From positions 1,545,294-1,609,293 of the forward strand of contig JADKJX010000001.1 in NCBI GenBank assembly GCA_016720775.1: a stretch of 64,000 nucleotides of DNA, in the 5' to 3' direction. This document shows, piece after piece, positions 8,580 to 17,026 of the stretch. This DNA is from Chitinophagaceae bacterium (GTDB lineage: Bacteria; Bacteroidota; Bacteroidia; Chitinophagales; Chitinophagaceae). The notes under the pieces were generated by a model. The model ran no database searches. It saw only the letters and a list, made by a program, of their open reading frames with translations, and was not told the DNA's origin. The position numbers and the translations under genes were made by a program. Each line of letters begins with the position of its first letter. Position 1 is the stretch's first letter.

Positions 8580-9560
8580 TCAAGAACCTTTTTTTTGCTC
8601 AGAAACCTTATCATCATCTTTATTATAGGCCTTGATGATCTGTTTTACGAGACGGTGCCTTACCACGTCTTCTTCATCGAGCTCAATATGAGCAATACCT
8701 TCGATGTTCTTAAGAATACGGGTGGCTTTAAATAAACCGCTCGACTGGTTTTTGGGCAGGTCAATCTGGGTAGGGTCGCCGGTGATGATGGCTTTGGCAT
8801 TGGGGCCGATCCTGGTAAGGAACATTTTTATCTGCAGGTCATTGGTGTTTTGCGCTTCATCCAATATGATGAAGGCATTATCCAATGTTCGTCCACGCAT
8901 GTAAGCCAGCGGCGCAATTTCAATGGTTCGGGTGCTCATGTAATACCCCAGTTTGTCGGCGGGTATCATGTCATCCAACGCATCGTATAATGGTCTTAAA
9001 TAGGGGTCAATTTTTTCTTTCAGGTCGCCGGGGAGGAAGCCAAGGCTTTCACCGGCCTCTACAGCAGGCCTGGTTAAGATGATCTTCTTCACCAGTTTAT
9101 TTTTCAATGCTCTTACCGCCAAAGCCACGGCTGTATAGGTTTTACCCGTACCGGCGGGGCCAATGGCAAACAGCACATCGTTCTTGTCGCATGCTTCCAC
9201 CATCTTTTTCTGGTTGGCCGTACGTGCCCTTACGGTTTTACCGTTGGGACCAAAAACAAGTACGTCATTGGGATTCCGGTCCATGAAGTTGTCGATGACC
9301 CGTTCATCATCGCCACCCAGTATCTGTTCAAAGTAATTGGCGCTCATGTGCCCGTTCCTTTCCAGGTAGCGGAGAATGAGGTCAATTTTTTCCCTTGCTC
9401 CCTCGATCTGTTCGGGAGCCCCACTCAGTTTTATCTGTGTGCCGCGGCTGAGAATTTTTAGCAGGGGAAATTTCTTTTTTAAGATGTCCAGTTTACCGTT
9501 GTTTACTCCAAAAAATTCGATAGGGTTTACGGTTTCGAGGTTAATGATCGCTTCTGTCAA
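8580..9560 (-). CDS. phoH: PhoH family ATPase
   Basis: 326 residues, the normal size of the PhoH/YbeZ type. The N-terminal ~110 residues contain the KH-like part (IKLSGAPEQIEGAREKIDL). The ATPase core shows Walker A GPAGTGKTYTA, the motif TRPAVEAGESLGFLPGD and Walker B FIILDEAQN. The family couples ATP hydrolysis to RNA-related functions, often together with the YbeY endonuclease. It is a single gene with its own terminator; no ybeY is next to it here. Confidence 0.93.
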   Translation of the reverse strand: MTEAIINLETVNPIEFFGVNNGKLDILKKKFPLLKILSRGTQIKLSGAPEQIEGAREKIDLILRYLERNGHMSANYFEQILGGDDERVIDNFMDRNPNDVLVFGPNGKTVRARTANQKKMVEACDKNDVLFAIGPAGTGKTYTAVALAVRALKNKLVKKIILTRPAVEAGESLGFLPGDLKEKIDPYLRPLYDALDDMIPADKLGYYMSTRTIEIAPLAYMRGRTLDNAFIILDEAQNTNDLQIKMFLTRIGPNAKAIITGDPTQIDLPKNQSSGLFKATRILKNIEGIAHIELDEEDVVRHRLVKQIIKAYNKDDDKVSEQKKGS

Positions 9561-9812
9561 TGGATTTTAGTTTTTTGCACTGTTTCTGTCATGCTGGATA
9601 ACCCCGGGCATACATAGCAGCGTTCTGTTATCAAAAAAATTCAAAGGGCACTTACTAACGCATCTTCATTTCAAATGTAATGAATTGATATTAATAGATT
9701 ACAAACTTACTTATACACAAAACGTATTTTTGGTGGAAAAGTTTTCTGAGAAAAATAAGTTTAACAAATAAATTTTATGAATACCTGGTTAATAAAAATC
9801 AACCGGGTGTTT

Positions 9813-10036
9813 TTAAATGGCCAGGCCTTCTTCCCATTCATAATGCCCGGATGCAGTGTTACTATGCCCGGCATCGCCGATGTTGATGAATTCGCTGCCC
9901 CGGTTATTTGCAAAATATTTTGCCCTTTCCAGTGAAACCCATTGATCATTTGAACTGGCAACTACAATGGTTCTGAAATTAATTTTTTCCTTAGGAAATG
10001 GAGCCAAGCCCAATGTTGCCTGCTGTACTATTTTAG
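9813..10036 (-). pseudogene. Truncated RBBP9/YdeN-like serine hydrolase (C-terminal remnant)
   Basis: The frame reads GLAPFPKEKINFRTIVVASS, then NDQWVSLERAKYFANNRGSE, then FINIGDAGHSNTASGHYEW. This is the conserved C-terminal third of RBBP9/YdeN alpha/beta hydrolases, with the aspartate (SSND) and histidine (AGH) that belong to the catalytic triad. The N-terminal two-thirds, including the GHSLG-type nucleophile serine, are absent: homology begins near 10015 and upstream the same frame runs into a stop at about 10087, inside the neighbouring lipoprotein gene. The break coincides with a 14-bp inverted repeat (10015-10028), which suggests that an insertion or recombination removed the front of the gene. 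Confidence 0.75.
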
Positions 10037-10634
10037 TTAAAAAATCCCATAATGCGATATGCAGGCATTTTCGGAAATTTTTTTACCTCTTTTATTTATT
10101 TCAACCGTGTCCTTTAAAACAAGGATCCCATATTGTGAATCACCACTGGTTCCAATCAGATATTTAGGCTTGTCCCACTGGTATGCGAAGAAGGTGTAAG
10201 TGCTGTCAGAACCTATGCCAATATAAATACTGCTTTTAAATTTTTCAATTAATGTTTTCGGAATAATAAAATTGCCTGTTCGAGTTGGTTTTAAGTCATG
10301 CCTAATAAAAGCAGAATCGAAATAGACAGGAATTGATTCTGCACTATCATGGAAATGGATCTCGAAACTAATGTTATGTTCAGGTAAATTATTTTTTTCA
10401 AGACAACATCTGTCTTATATATTTTGCTAAAATTCATTAAGCTGTCTGATAGTTCCTGATGAAGTTCTGCGTTGCGTTGATAATAATTTATTAGTTTTTT
10501 GTCTTTGGAATTACAACTTGAAATGCAAAGTGCAAAAATGCAGGTGGTCAAAAATTGTATTGTTGTATTTCGGTTGGCCATTAATAAATTATTCTGTCTA
10601 AATTTAAAGGCTGTCGGCAAGTATAGCAGGCAAC
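10015..10634. repeat. Inverted repeat pair bounding the lipoprotein gene
   Basis: GTTGCCTGCTGTAC at 10015-10028 and GTATAGCAGGCAAC at 10621-10634 are inverted copies with 13 of 14 matches. They enclose exactly the frameshifted lipoprotein gene. The left copy sits at the point where RBBP9 homology begins. Confidence 0.6.
10037..10581 (-). pseudogene. Lipoprotein gene with one-base frameshift
   Basis: ATG 10581 begins a signal peptide whose lipobox ends in CISSC. The first part runs through LINYYQRNAELHQELSDSLM to KTDVVLKK. At the run of seven T (10392-10398; A on the coding strand) the frame shifts by one base. Translation then continues sensibly through LPEHNISFEIHFHDSAESI, GIGSDSTYTFFAYQWDKPKY and GILVLKDTVEINKRG to a TAA at 10037-10039. 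Joined, it is about 180 residues. I recognise no family. The shift lies in a homopolymer, so a sequencing error is as likely as true inactivation. The gene is bounded by the inverted repeat 10015-10028 / 10621-10634. Confidence 0.65.
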
Positions 10635-10657
10635 GGGCAGGGCTTGCAGCAAACCTG

Positions 10658-11417
10658 ATGTTAGCGGTAGTTTTTGTTGATAATTATATCTCAATTGTCT
10701 TTGGTAAATGATGGGCAATGTCAATACAAAGTGCTACATCTTTAACTGTAAATTTTGCTTTAGTGTATTTTTTTGTCTTATTAATTTCGGTTAATTGTTC
10801 ATGAAGAGTTTGAGCCTTTGCGTTTGCCACTTTTTTAATGGTATCTATGCCAGTCTCATAAAATATACGGCAGAAAATTGGTCCAACACCCCAAATTCTT
10901 GATAAGTCAGAAAGTTTGGTTAGTTCTTCTAATGCAGAAATTGGGACATCAATTTCCTGTGCAAATGCTATCCTTTTCTTTTTGGTGTCGCATTGCTCAA
11001 AAAGCTGAAGTGTATTTTTAATACCCTTTTTGTTGAGTTTACCAATGAGAGATTTATCAGCGTCAGGAAATTCTGAGATAGAAACTGGCTTGGGAAGTAA
11101 ACGATTTACTTCTCTTCTCAAAATCGTAAGATAATCAGTAGGAATATTAGTCTCCTTTGAAAGGTGTTTGATTTTGTCAGAAGATTTTAATGCCTGAACC
11201 AACATAAGTAGATTTGTGATACCGTGTTGTATCAAATAGTCAAACCTTTCTTTTGTCTTCTCATAAAGAATTCGTCTACCAGGAAGCAATTCTGACTTTT
11301 CCAAAATCTTTCTGTATTTGGTCAAACTGAATTGCTCGATGTCTATAAAATATTTTGTTGTCATATTTGCGTGAACCTATTTTAGGACGAGAGGTTCTTT
11401 AAAATTACCGCTAACAT
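10658..11417. repeat. Inverted repeat pair bounding the DUF4332 gene
   Basis: ATGTTAGCGGTAGTTTT (10658-10674) and AAAATTACCGCTAACAT (11401-11417) are inverted copies with 16 of 17 matches, lying 10 bases beyond the stop and 37 bases before the start of the DUF4332 gene. The TTAGCGGT/ACCGCTAA core resembles boundaries of single-gene cassettes, but no integrase or transposase is in the window. Confidence 0.65.
10684..11364 (-). CDS. DUF4332 domain protein with helix-hairpin-helix motifs
   Basis: 226 residues. The C-terminal half carries DLSRIWGVGPIFCRIFYETG, then IDTIKKVANAKAQTLHEQL, the arrangement of DUF4332 (tandem helix-hairpin-helix). The N-terminal half repeats a related pattern (LIQHGITNLLMLVQAL; KGIKNTLQLFEQCD). 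Helix-hairpin-helix units usually bind DNA without sequence specificity, but the role of this family is not established. The gene is AT-richer than its surroundings and enclosed by near-perfect 17-bp inverted repeats, both consistent with an acquired cassette. Confidence 0.75.
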   Translation of the reverse strand: MTTKYFIDIEQFSLTKYRKILEKSELLPGRRILYEKTKERFDYLIQHGITNLLMLVQALKSSDKIKHLSKETNIPTDYLTILRREVNRLLPKPVSISEFPDADKSLIGKLNKKGIKNTLQLFEQCDTKKKRIAFAQEIDVPISALEELTKLSDLSRIWGVGPIFCRIFYETGIDTIKKVANAKAQTLHEQLTEINKTKKYTKAKFTVKDVALCIDIAHHLPKTIEI

Positions 11418-11527
11418 GTAAATTTATGCTATTAGATGCGGCGTACAACAAAATCAGAAGTTGAAACTCAAGGTTTTGATATTATACTTTTTGTATTGCT
11501 GTCAGGACGATGCTCCCGATATAAACC

Positions 11528-12097
11528 TTAATCAAACTCATTCCGGTATCCCAGGTTCTTCACATTCTTCACGCTTTCCATTACGATATCGTCCTGGTAT
11601 TCTTTAAAGGCTTCTAATTTTCCGGCAATGGAAGTGTCGTGTAAGGCGAGTATCTGTGCGGCGAGGATGCCGGCATTTTTAGCGCCATTGAGAGCAACGG
11701 TTGCCACGGGCACGCCGTAAGGCATTTGTAAAATAGAGAGCATAGAGTCCCATCCATCAATGCTGTTGGAAGACTTAACGGGTACACCAATTACGGGCAG
11801 TATGGTATTGGCGGCGATCATGCCGGGTAAATGGGCAGCGCCTCCGGCACCGGCGATGATGACCTTTACACCTCTTTCTTTTGCTTTTTGTGCATATTCA
11901 CGCAGGCGTTCGGGTGTACGGTGAGCTGATACGATGGTAAGCTCAGGCTCCACTTCAAACTGGCGGAGCATTTCGGCAGCGCCGTTCATTATTTCCAGGT
12001 CGCTTTCGCTGCCCATGACAATTCCAACCAGGGGACCGTTTGCTTCTTGTTTGTTTGTAGTTTGAGGTTTGTAGTTTGTGGTTGCTTTACTCGGCAT
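11528..12097 (-). CDS. purE: N5-carboxyaminoimidazole ribonucleotide mutase
   Basis: 189 residues. Core motifs: VGIVMGSESDLEIM, the catalytic SAHRTPERL and AGAGGAAHLPGMIA. It converts N5-CAIR to 4-carboxy-AIR in purine synthesis, after PurK. The first ~22 residues (MPSKATTNYKPQTTNKQEAN) are not part of the family; they are encoded by a low-complexity CAAACTACAAAC-type repeat, so the true enzyme core starts at about GPLVGIV. The ATG lies one base after the stop of the four-helix-bundle gene (TAATATG), which suggests coupled translation. purK is on the same strand but 6 kb upstream, separated by an efflux operon. Confidence 0.93.
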   Translation of the reverse strand: MPSKATTNYKPQTTNKQEANGPLVGIVMGSESDLEIMNGAAEMLRQFEVEPELTIVSAHRTPERLREYAQKAKERGVKVIIAGAGGAAHLPGMIAANTILPVIGVPVKSSNSIDGWDSMLSILQMPYGVPVATVALNGAKNAGILAAQILALHDTSIAGKLEAFKEYQDDIVMESVKNVKNLGYRNEFD

Positions 12098-12536
12098 ATT
12101 ATCTGTTTTTAAACTTTTGTCCTTTAATGTTCGACTTGTTCAAATAACTAATGAACGAAGTTATTTGTTTTGTCAGTTCATCAGCATAGCCGTAAAAATA
12201 ACTGAATTTCTCCTGGTCTAAATATTTTCTGTCCAACGCCCTGATTAATTGAGATTTGACTTCACCTGTTGAGCCTTTTGCGTAAGTAAGAAAATTGATG
12301 AACTCCAACCTGCTGCTTCTTTCAAATCCTTCGGAAATATTATCCATGATAGAGCCGCTTGCTGCATTGATCTGGTCAATAAGTTTATAATCCCTTTTAA
12401 ATCCTCCTTCCCGGCTGTATTTAAATATTTCATATGAAAGAGTCCTGGCTTTCTGCCATATTTCCAAATCTTCAAACCGTGTAATCGTAGGCATTAGAAA
12501 AGAGTTATGTAGTTGCGGTAACCTCAAACTACAAAC
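12053..12536. repeat. 15-bp perfect inverted repeat flanking the four-helix-bundle gene
   Basis: CCTCAAACTACAAAC at 12522-12536 has an exact inverted copy at 12053-12067. Both lie inside longer low-complexity tracts (12051-12080 and 12522-12552). The left tract is coding sequence for the PurE N-terminus and the right tract lies just upstream of the four-helix-bundle start. Confidence 0.75.
12099..12494 (-). CDS. Four-helix-bundle protein (23S rRNA intervening-sequence protein family)
   Basis: 131 residues from ATG 12494 (MPTITRFEDLEIWQKARTL). A longer frame to 12566 encodes only repeat sequence and is rejected. The family signature is clear: FEDLEIWQKA at the start, LIDQINAASGSIMDNISEG in the middle and AKGSTGEVKSQLIRAL near the end. 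In spirochaetes the same family is encoded inside intervening sequences of 23S rRNA genes; in Bacteroidota it occurs as free-standing genes of unknown function. Here it is wedged between purE and the TolC gene, flanked by inverted low-complexity repeats, as if inserted. Confidence 0.88.
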   Translation of the reverse strand: MPTITRFEDLEIWQKARTLSYEIFKYSREGGFKRDYKLIDQINAASGSIMDNISEGFERSSRLEFINFLTYAKGSTGEVKSQLIRALDRKYLDQEKFSYFYGYADELTKQITSFISYLNKSNIKGQKFKNR

Positions 12537-12569
12537 TTCAAACTTCAAACTTCCGATGGAAATCACGTA

Positions 12570-13928
12570 TTATTTGACCAAATCCCCTTTCAGTTTCAGT
12601 AGTTCCGTCTCTGCAAGCTTTGTATTATATCTTGCTGCAATCAAACGATCATAAGCAAGCTCCAGGCTTTTTTGTGTTTCTCTTAATTCCAGGTAGGTGG
12701 AGATCCCCAGTCGTAATCTTTCCAAAGCGATGTACACATTTTCTTTTGCAAGTAAGATATTCTCTTCTTCCAGTGCCAGGGTCTTCTTTTGCAGTTCGTA
12801 ATCTTTAAAGGCATTGGTGATGCCCAGGTCGATCTTTGCTTTTTGATTCTTATAGGAAATGTTGAGGTAATCAATATCAAGCTGTGCCTGCTGTATCTGG
12901 CGGCGGGTGTTAAAGCCATTCAATATGGGAACGGTAATGCCGATGCCGTAGTTGAAACCGTTGTTGCGGTTGTAGAGTGGAGTAAAAGTATTTATCACCG
13001 ATTTGTTATCCGTCTTTGAATAGTTGTACGCCGAATTAAACGTAAGGGTAGGGTAGCGCTCAGCCTTTCTTTCTTTTAAAGTAAGCTTACCGATGTCGAT
13101 ATTCTTTTTGGTTAAAAGCAACTGCGGGTTGGTTTTTTCCACGGCACCCAACAGGTCACCAAGGATAATGTCGGTAGCAAATTCAATGGAATCAGCAACC
13201 TCGTACCGGGTATTCAGTTCCACATTCATCAACTGGTTCAGTTGTTCTTTCAGTTGTTCAATAAGTGTTTGCTGTTTAAGCCTTGCTGCTTTCTGTGCAT
13301 TCAGGTCTACCTTGCCCTGCAACAGTTCGGGCTTAGCACCCAGGCCAACGCTCAATTTTTTCTCGGCCACTTTCACCCGTTCTTCATTGATGCCCATTTG
13401 TTCTTCAATGGCTTTCAGCAATTGTTTTTGCCGAACGATGTTGTAATAATTATTGATCACATCGGCAACGGTGGTCACCATCTGGTTCTTGATGTTGAGT
13501 TCGCCCAGCCGTACAAATTCAGCCAGTTTATCTTTTGTGGCAAACATTTTAAGCCCGTCGAACAAGGTCCAGTTAAGCTGAACAGACCCGGTGAGGGTGT
13601 TGGAACGAATGCCTTTGCTTTCCCTCTTTGTTCCGTCGGCCAGCTTTTGTTTCTGGTTATTGTTGTTGAATACCAGCCCACCGGTTGCATTCACCCGTGG
13701 TAAAAAAGCAGCACGTGCATAGGAATTATCCAATGCATACGAACTGGAGTCATTGCGTAATAGCTGGATGTCGAAATTATTTTCCAGTGCAGCGGAGATG
13801 GCCTGCTGCACCGTTATCCGGTAGCCATCAGATTTATTCTGTGCCGATACCTGGCGGCAATCCATCAGTATAAAAAGACACAGTATCGTTATGTTAAAGC
13901 GATTCTTCATTAAAAAACATTTTATCAT
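12570..13928 (-). CDS. TolC-family outer membrane efflux protein
   Basis: 452 residues. The signal peptide ends LMDCRQVSA-QN. Two TolC-like halves follow (AISAALENNFDIQLLRND; TNPQLLLTKKNIDIG) with long coiled-coil segments. It forms the outer membrane channel of a tripartite pump with the two genes upstream. The first ATG overlaps the RND stop (ATGA), favouring coupled translation from 13928; an ATG at 13910 (MKNRFNITIL) would also give a full signal peptide. Operon order is adaptor, RND pump, channel, all on the minus strand. Confidence 0.92.
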   Translation of the reverse strand: MIKCFLMKNRFNITILCLFILMDCRQVSAQNKSDGYRITVQQAISAALENNFDIQLLRNDSSSYALDNSYARAAFLPRVNATGGLVFNNNNQKQKLADGTKRESKGIRSNTLTGSVQLNWTLFDGLKMFATKDKLAEFVRLGELNIKNQMVTTVADVINNYYNIVRQKQLLKAIEEQMGINEERVKVAEKKLSVGLGAKPELLQGKVDLNAQKAARLKQQTLIEQLKEQLNQLMNVELNTRYEVADSIEFATDIILGDLLGAVEKTNPQLLLTKKNIDIGKLTLKERKAERYPTLTFNSAYNYSKTDNKSVINTFTPLYNRNNGFNYGIGITVPILNGFNTRRQIQQAQLDIDYLNISYKNQKAKIDLGITNAFKDYELQKKTLALEEENILLAKENVYIALERLRLGISTYLELRETQKSLELAYDRLIAARYNTKLAETELLKLKGDLVK

Positions 13929-16900
13929 CCTTGTTGGGGAGTTGATTGCGGAATATCATCCAACGCACTTCTTTTCTTTTTGGTAGAAAGATAAGAATAC
14001 ATGGCAGGTATTACAAACAGGGTAAGTATCAGGGAGAACATTACTCCGCCAACGATAACAATACCCAGCGGAATACGGCTGGTAGATGCATCGCCCAATG
14101 ATAAGGCAAGCGGCAACGCACCGAGGCTCATGGCCAGGCTCGTCATGATGATGGGACGGAACCTTGCCACGGCGGCTTCCGTAACTGCAGGAATTTTTTT
14201 GCTGCCTTTCAGTTGTATCTTATTGGCAAATTCCACGATGAGGATACCGTTTTTGGTTACCAGTCCGATGAGCATGATCATACCGATCTGTGAAAAGATA
14301 TTGAGTGTTTGATTAAATAGTGATAATGAAAGCACGGCACCCGCCAAGGCAAGCGGCACGGTGAACATGATGGTGAACGGATCAATGAAACTTTCAAACT
14401 GGGCAGCAAGTACCAGGTATATAAGTACCAACGCAAGTAAGAATGCAAACAGGGTATTACCGGAGCTTTCAGCAAAATCTCTCGACGTACCGGTGAGTGC
14501 AGTTGAGAATGATTCGTCTAATAGTTTTTTTGAGATTTCTTCCATTTCTTTTATCCCATCGCCCACTGTTTTGCCGGGTTGCAATCCTGCAGAAACAGTA
14601 GCAGACCGGTACCGGTTAAAATGGTAAATGGTTGGTGGTGTTACTTCTTCTGAATAGGTGATGAGATTTTCCAGCGCAATGGCATCGCCCCGGTTGTTGC
14701 GTACATAAATACTTTTCAGGTCGGAGGGATCATCCCTGTCTGACCTTACTACCTGTCCTAATACCTGGTATTGTTTTCCGTCCTTGGTAAAATAACCCAT
14801 GCGCCGGTTACTCAGTGCAAGCTGCAGTGTTCCCGAAATATCATCGATGCTAACGCCCAATGCACTTGCCTTCATGCGGTCGATGTTGATACGCAGTTCG
14901 GGTTTATTGAATTTAAGATCGGCATCCACACCAAGCAACACCGAACTCTTATTGGCTTCGTCTAAAAATTTTGGTAATACTTTTTTTATTTTCTCCGGAT
15001 CAACATTCTGCAATACAAACTGCACGGGCTGGCCGGCACGGCGGTTTACAGCGATCGTTTGTTCCTGTATTGCAAACGCCCTTCCCTGGGTAAAACGGGG
15101 CATCACTTTGTTTGCCCAGTCAACCACATCCTGCTGACTTCTTTTTCTTTCACCCGGATCACACAATACCACTCTCACAAAACCGGAGTTAGAAGAACCT
15201 GAGCCCGTGAAGCCCGGGGCAGTAAGGCTCACCATGTATCTTTTTTCCGGAATGGAGTCGAGCAGGAAGTTGGATAGTTTGTCCATGAACTTATCCATCG
15301 CATCGTAGGATGTGCCTTCGGGCGCAGTAACCGAAAGCCGGAACCCGCTTTTATCTTCCATGGGAGCCAGTTCGCTTTGCAGTTTGCTGCCTACAAAATA
15401 AATAACGCCGAAGCAGACAACCAGCAGCACGAGTGCCATCCATCTTACTTTCATAAAACCGGTCAATGCACGGCGGTACCCATTTTCAAGACTGCGGAAG
15501 AAAGGTTCGGTGACGGTATAGAACCAGGAATGTTTGTGCGACTTATTGGCAAGAAAAACGTTGAGTACCGGTGTTAAGGTAAGCGATACAAATGCGGATA
15601 TGAGCACGGCGCCGGCCACCACAATGCCAAACTCCCGGAACAGCCTTCCTACAAAACCCTGTAAGAAGATGATGGGCAGGAATACAATGGCCAATGTTAT
15701 TGATGTGGCTATCACCGCAAAATAAATTTCTTTGGAACCTTCTTTGGCCGCCTGCCACTTGGGCATTCCACCTTCTATCTTTTTATAAATATTTTCCGTG
15801 ACAACAATACCATCATCCACCACAAGCCCGGTTGCCAATACAATGGCGAGCAGGGTAAGCACATTGATGGTGAAGCCGGATATGTACATGATGAAGAAAG
15901 CACCGATCAGTGAAACCGGGATATCGATCAGGGGGCGGATGGCGATGAGCCATTCCCTGAAGAAAAGATAGATGATGAGGACCACCAGTCCGAACGCAAC
16001 CAATAATGTTTCGCCCACTTCATTGATGGACTTGCGGATGTATTGGGTCTGGTCCCAGGAAAGTTCAAACCGTATATCAGCAGGCAGGTCTTTCCGTATC
16101 TGTTCAATGCGTTTGGTGATCTCATCCGCAATGGCAATGTAATTGGTACCCGGCTGCGGAATAACGGCGATGGCGATCATGGGTACGCCGCTTTCTTTTA
16201 AAACACTTTCTTCATTCTCCGGTCCCAGTACTGCTTCGCCCACATCTTTTAAACGTACATCGGTACCGTTTACATTCTTTACTATTAAATTATTGAATTC
16301 TTCTTCGGTATTCAGCCTTCCGAAAGTGCGAATGGAAAGTTCGGTAGCATCGCCGGAAATTTTACCGGAAGGAAGTTCCACATTCTCTTTCAGCAAGGCT
16401 GTCTGCACATCAGCAGGGGTGAGGGAGAAAGCGCTGAGTTTGGATGGTGAGAACCAGATGCGCATGGCATATTTCTTTTCGCCCCATATCAACACGTTAC
16501 TTACACCGGTAACCGTTTGTAAACGTTCTACGATGTTGTTGTTTGCAAATTCTGTTATCTGTAATGAGTTGCGGATATTGCTCTGCAGCAGCATGATGAT
16601 CACCGGGTCGTTGCTGTTATCGGCTTTGGATACCACGGGAGGTGCATCCAGGTCGCTGGGCAATGAACGGGTGGCCTGTGATACTTTATCACGAACATCA
16701 TTGGTAGCAGACTCCAGGTCGGAACCCAATACAAACTCAACGGTGATGTTGCTGCTTCCCTGTGAACTTTGTGAGGATATGTTTTTTATACCGGCAATGC
16801 CGTTGATCGCTTTTTCAAGCGGCTCGGTAATTTGTGTTTCAATGATCTCGGCATTGGCGCCGGGGTAGGAGGTTCGAACACTGATATTCGGTGGATCAAG

Positions 16901-17017
16901 CGCCGGGAAATCACGAACCCCCAAAAAATTAAATCCAATGGCACCAAACACAATGATGAGTATGTTGAGCACAATGGCAAAAACGGGCCTTCGTAAACTG
17001 AATTCTGAAATGTTCAT
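13925..17017 (-). CDS. RND efflux pump permease, AcrB/HAE1 family
   Basis: 1030 residues with the usual two-repeat topology of 12 transmembrane helices and two large periplasmic loops. The N-terminus MNISEFSLRRPVFAIVLNIL is typical. The proton relay is seen in ATGLVVDDGIVVTENI (two adjacent Asp in TM4), and the second repeat has the matching GLVTKNGILIVEFAN. Porter-domain segments such as YPGANAEIIETQITEPLE are present. It exports drugs, dyes or other small molecules from inner membrane and periplasm, driven by protons. The substrate cannot be read from the sequence. The adaptor ends 9 bases before the start. Confidence 0.95.
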   Translation of the reverse strand: MNISEFSLRRPVFAIVLNILIIVFGAIGFNFLGVRDFPALDPPNISVRTSYPGANAEIIETQITEPLEKAINGIAGIKNISSQSSQGSSNITVEFVLGSDLESATNDVRDKVSQATRSLPSDLDAPPVVSKADNSNDPVIIMLLQSNIRNSLQITEFANNNIVERLQTVTGVSNVLIWGEKKYAMRIWFSPSKLSAFSLTPADVQTALLKENVELPSGKISGDATELSIRTFGRLNTEEEFNNLIVKNVNGTDVRLKDVGEAVLGPENEESVLKESGVPMIAIAVIPQPGTNYIAIADEITKRIEQIRKDLPADIRFELSWDQTQYIRKSINEVGETLLVAFGLVVLIIYLFFREWLIAIRPLIDIPVSLIGAFFIMYISGFTINVLTLLAIVLATGLVVDDGIVVTENIYKKIEGGMPKWQAAKEGSKEIYFAVIATSITLAIVFLPIIFLQGFVGRLFREFGIVVAGAVLISAFVSLTLTPVLNVFLANKSHKHSWFYTVTEPFFRSLENGYRRALTGFMKVRWMALVLLVVCFGVIYFVGSKLQSELAPMEDKSGFRLSVTAPEGTSYDAMDKFMDKLSNFLLDSIPEKRYMVSLTAPGFTGSGSSNSGFVRVVLCDPGERKRSQQDVVDWANKVMPRFTQGRAFAIQEQTIAVNRRAGQPVQFVLQNVDPEKIKKVLPKFLDEANKSSVLLGVDADLKFNKPELRINIDRMKASALGVSIDDISGTLQLALSNRRMGYFTKDGKQYQVLGQVVRSDRDDPSDLKSIYVRNNRGDAIALENLITYSEEVTPPTIYHFNRYRSATVSAGLQPGKTVGDGIKEMEEISKKLLDESFSTALTGTSRDFAESSGNTLFAFLLALVLIYLVLAAQFESFIDPFTIMFTVPLALAGAVLSLSLFNQTLNIFSQIGMIMLIGLVTKNGILIVEFANKIQLKGSKKIPAVTEAAVARFRPIIMTSLAMSLGALPLALSLGDASTSRIPLGIVIVGGVMFSLILTLFVIPAMYSYLSTKKKRSALDDIPQSTPQQG

Positions 17018-17026
17018 GCTACAGGC

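Noticed and set aside
10658..11417. ACCGCTAA ends considered as integron attC sites
   Set aside because: No convincing attC fold or integrase was found; kept only as inverted repeats.
16143..16868. 241-codon plus-strand ORF
   Set aside because: It is antisense to the RND pump gene and has no protein-like motifs; a shadow frame.
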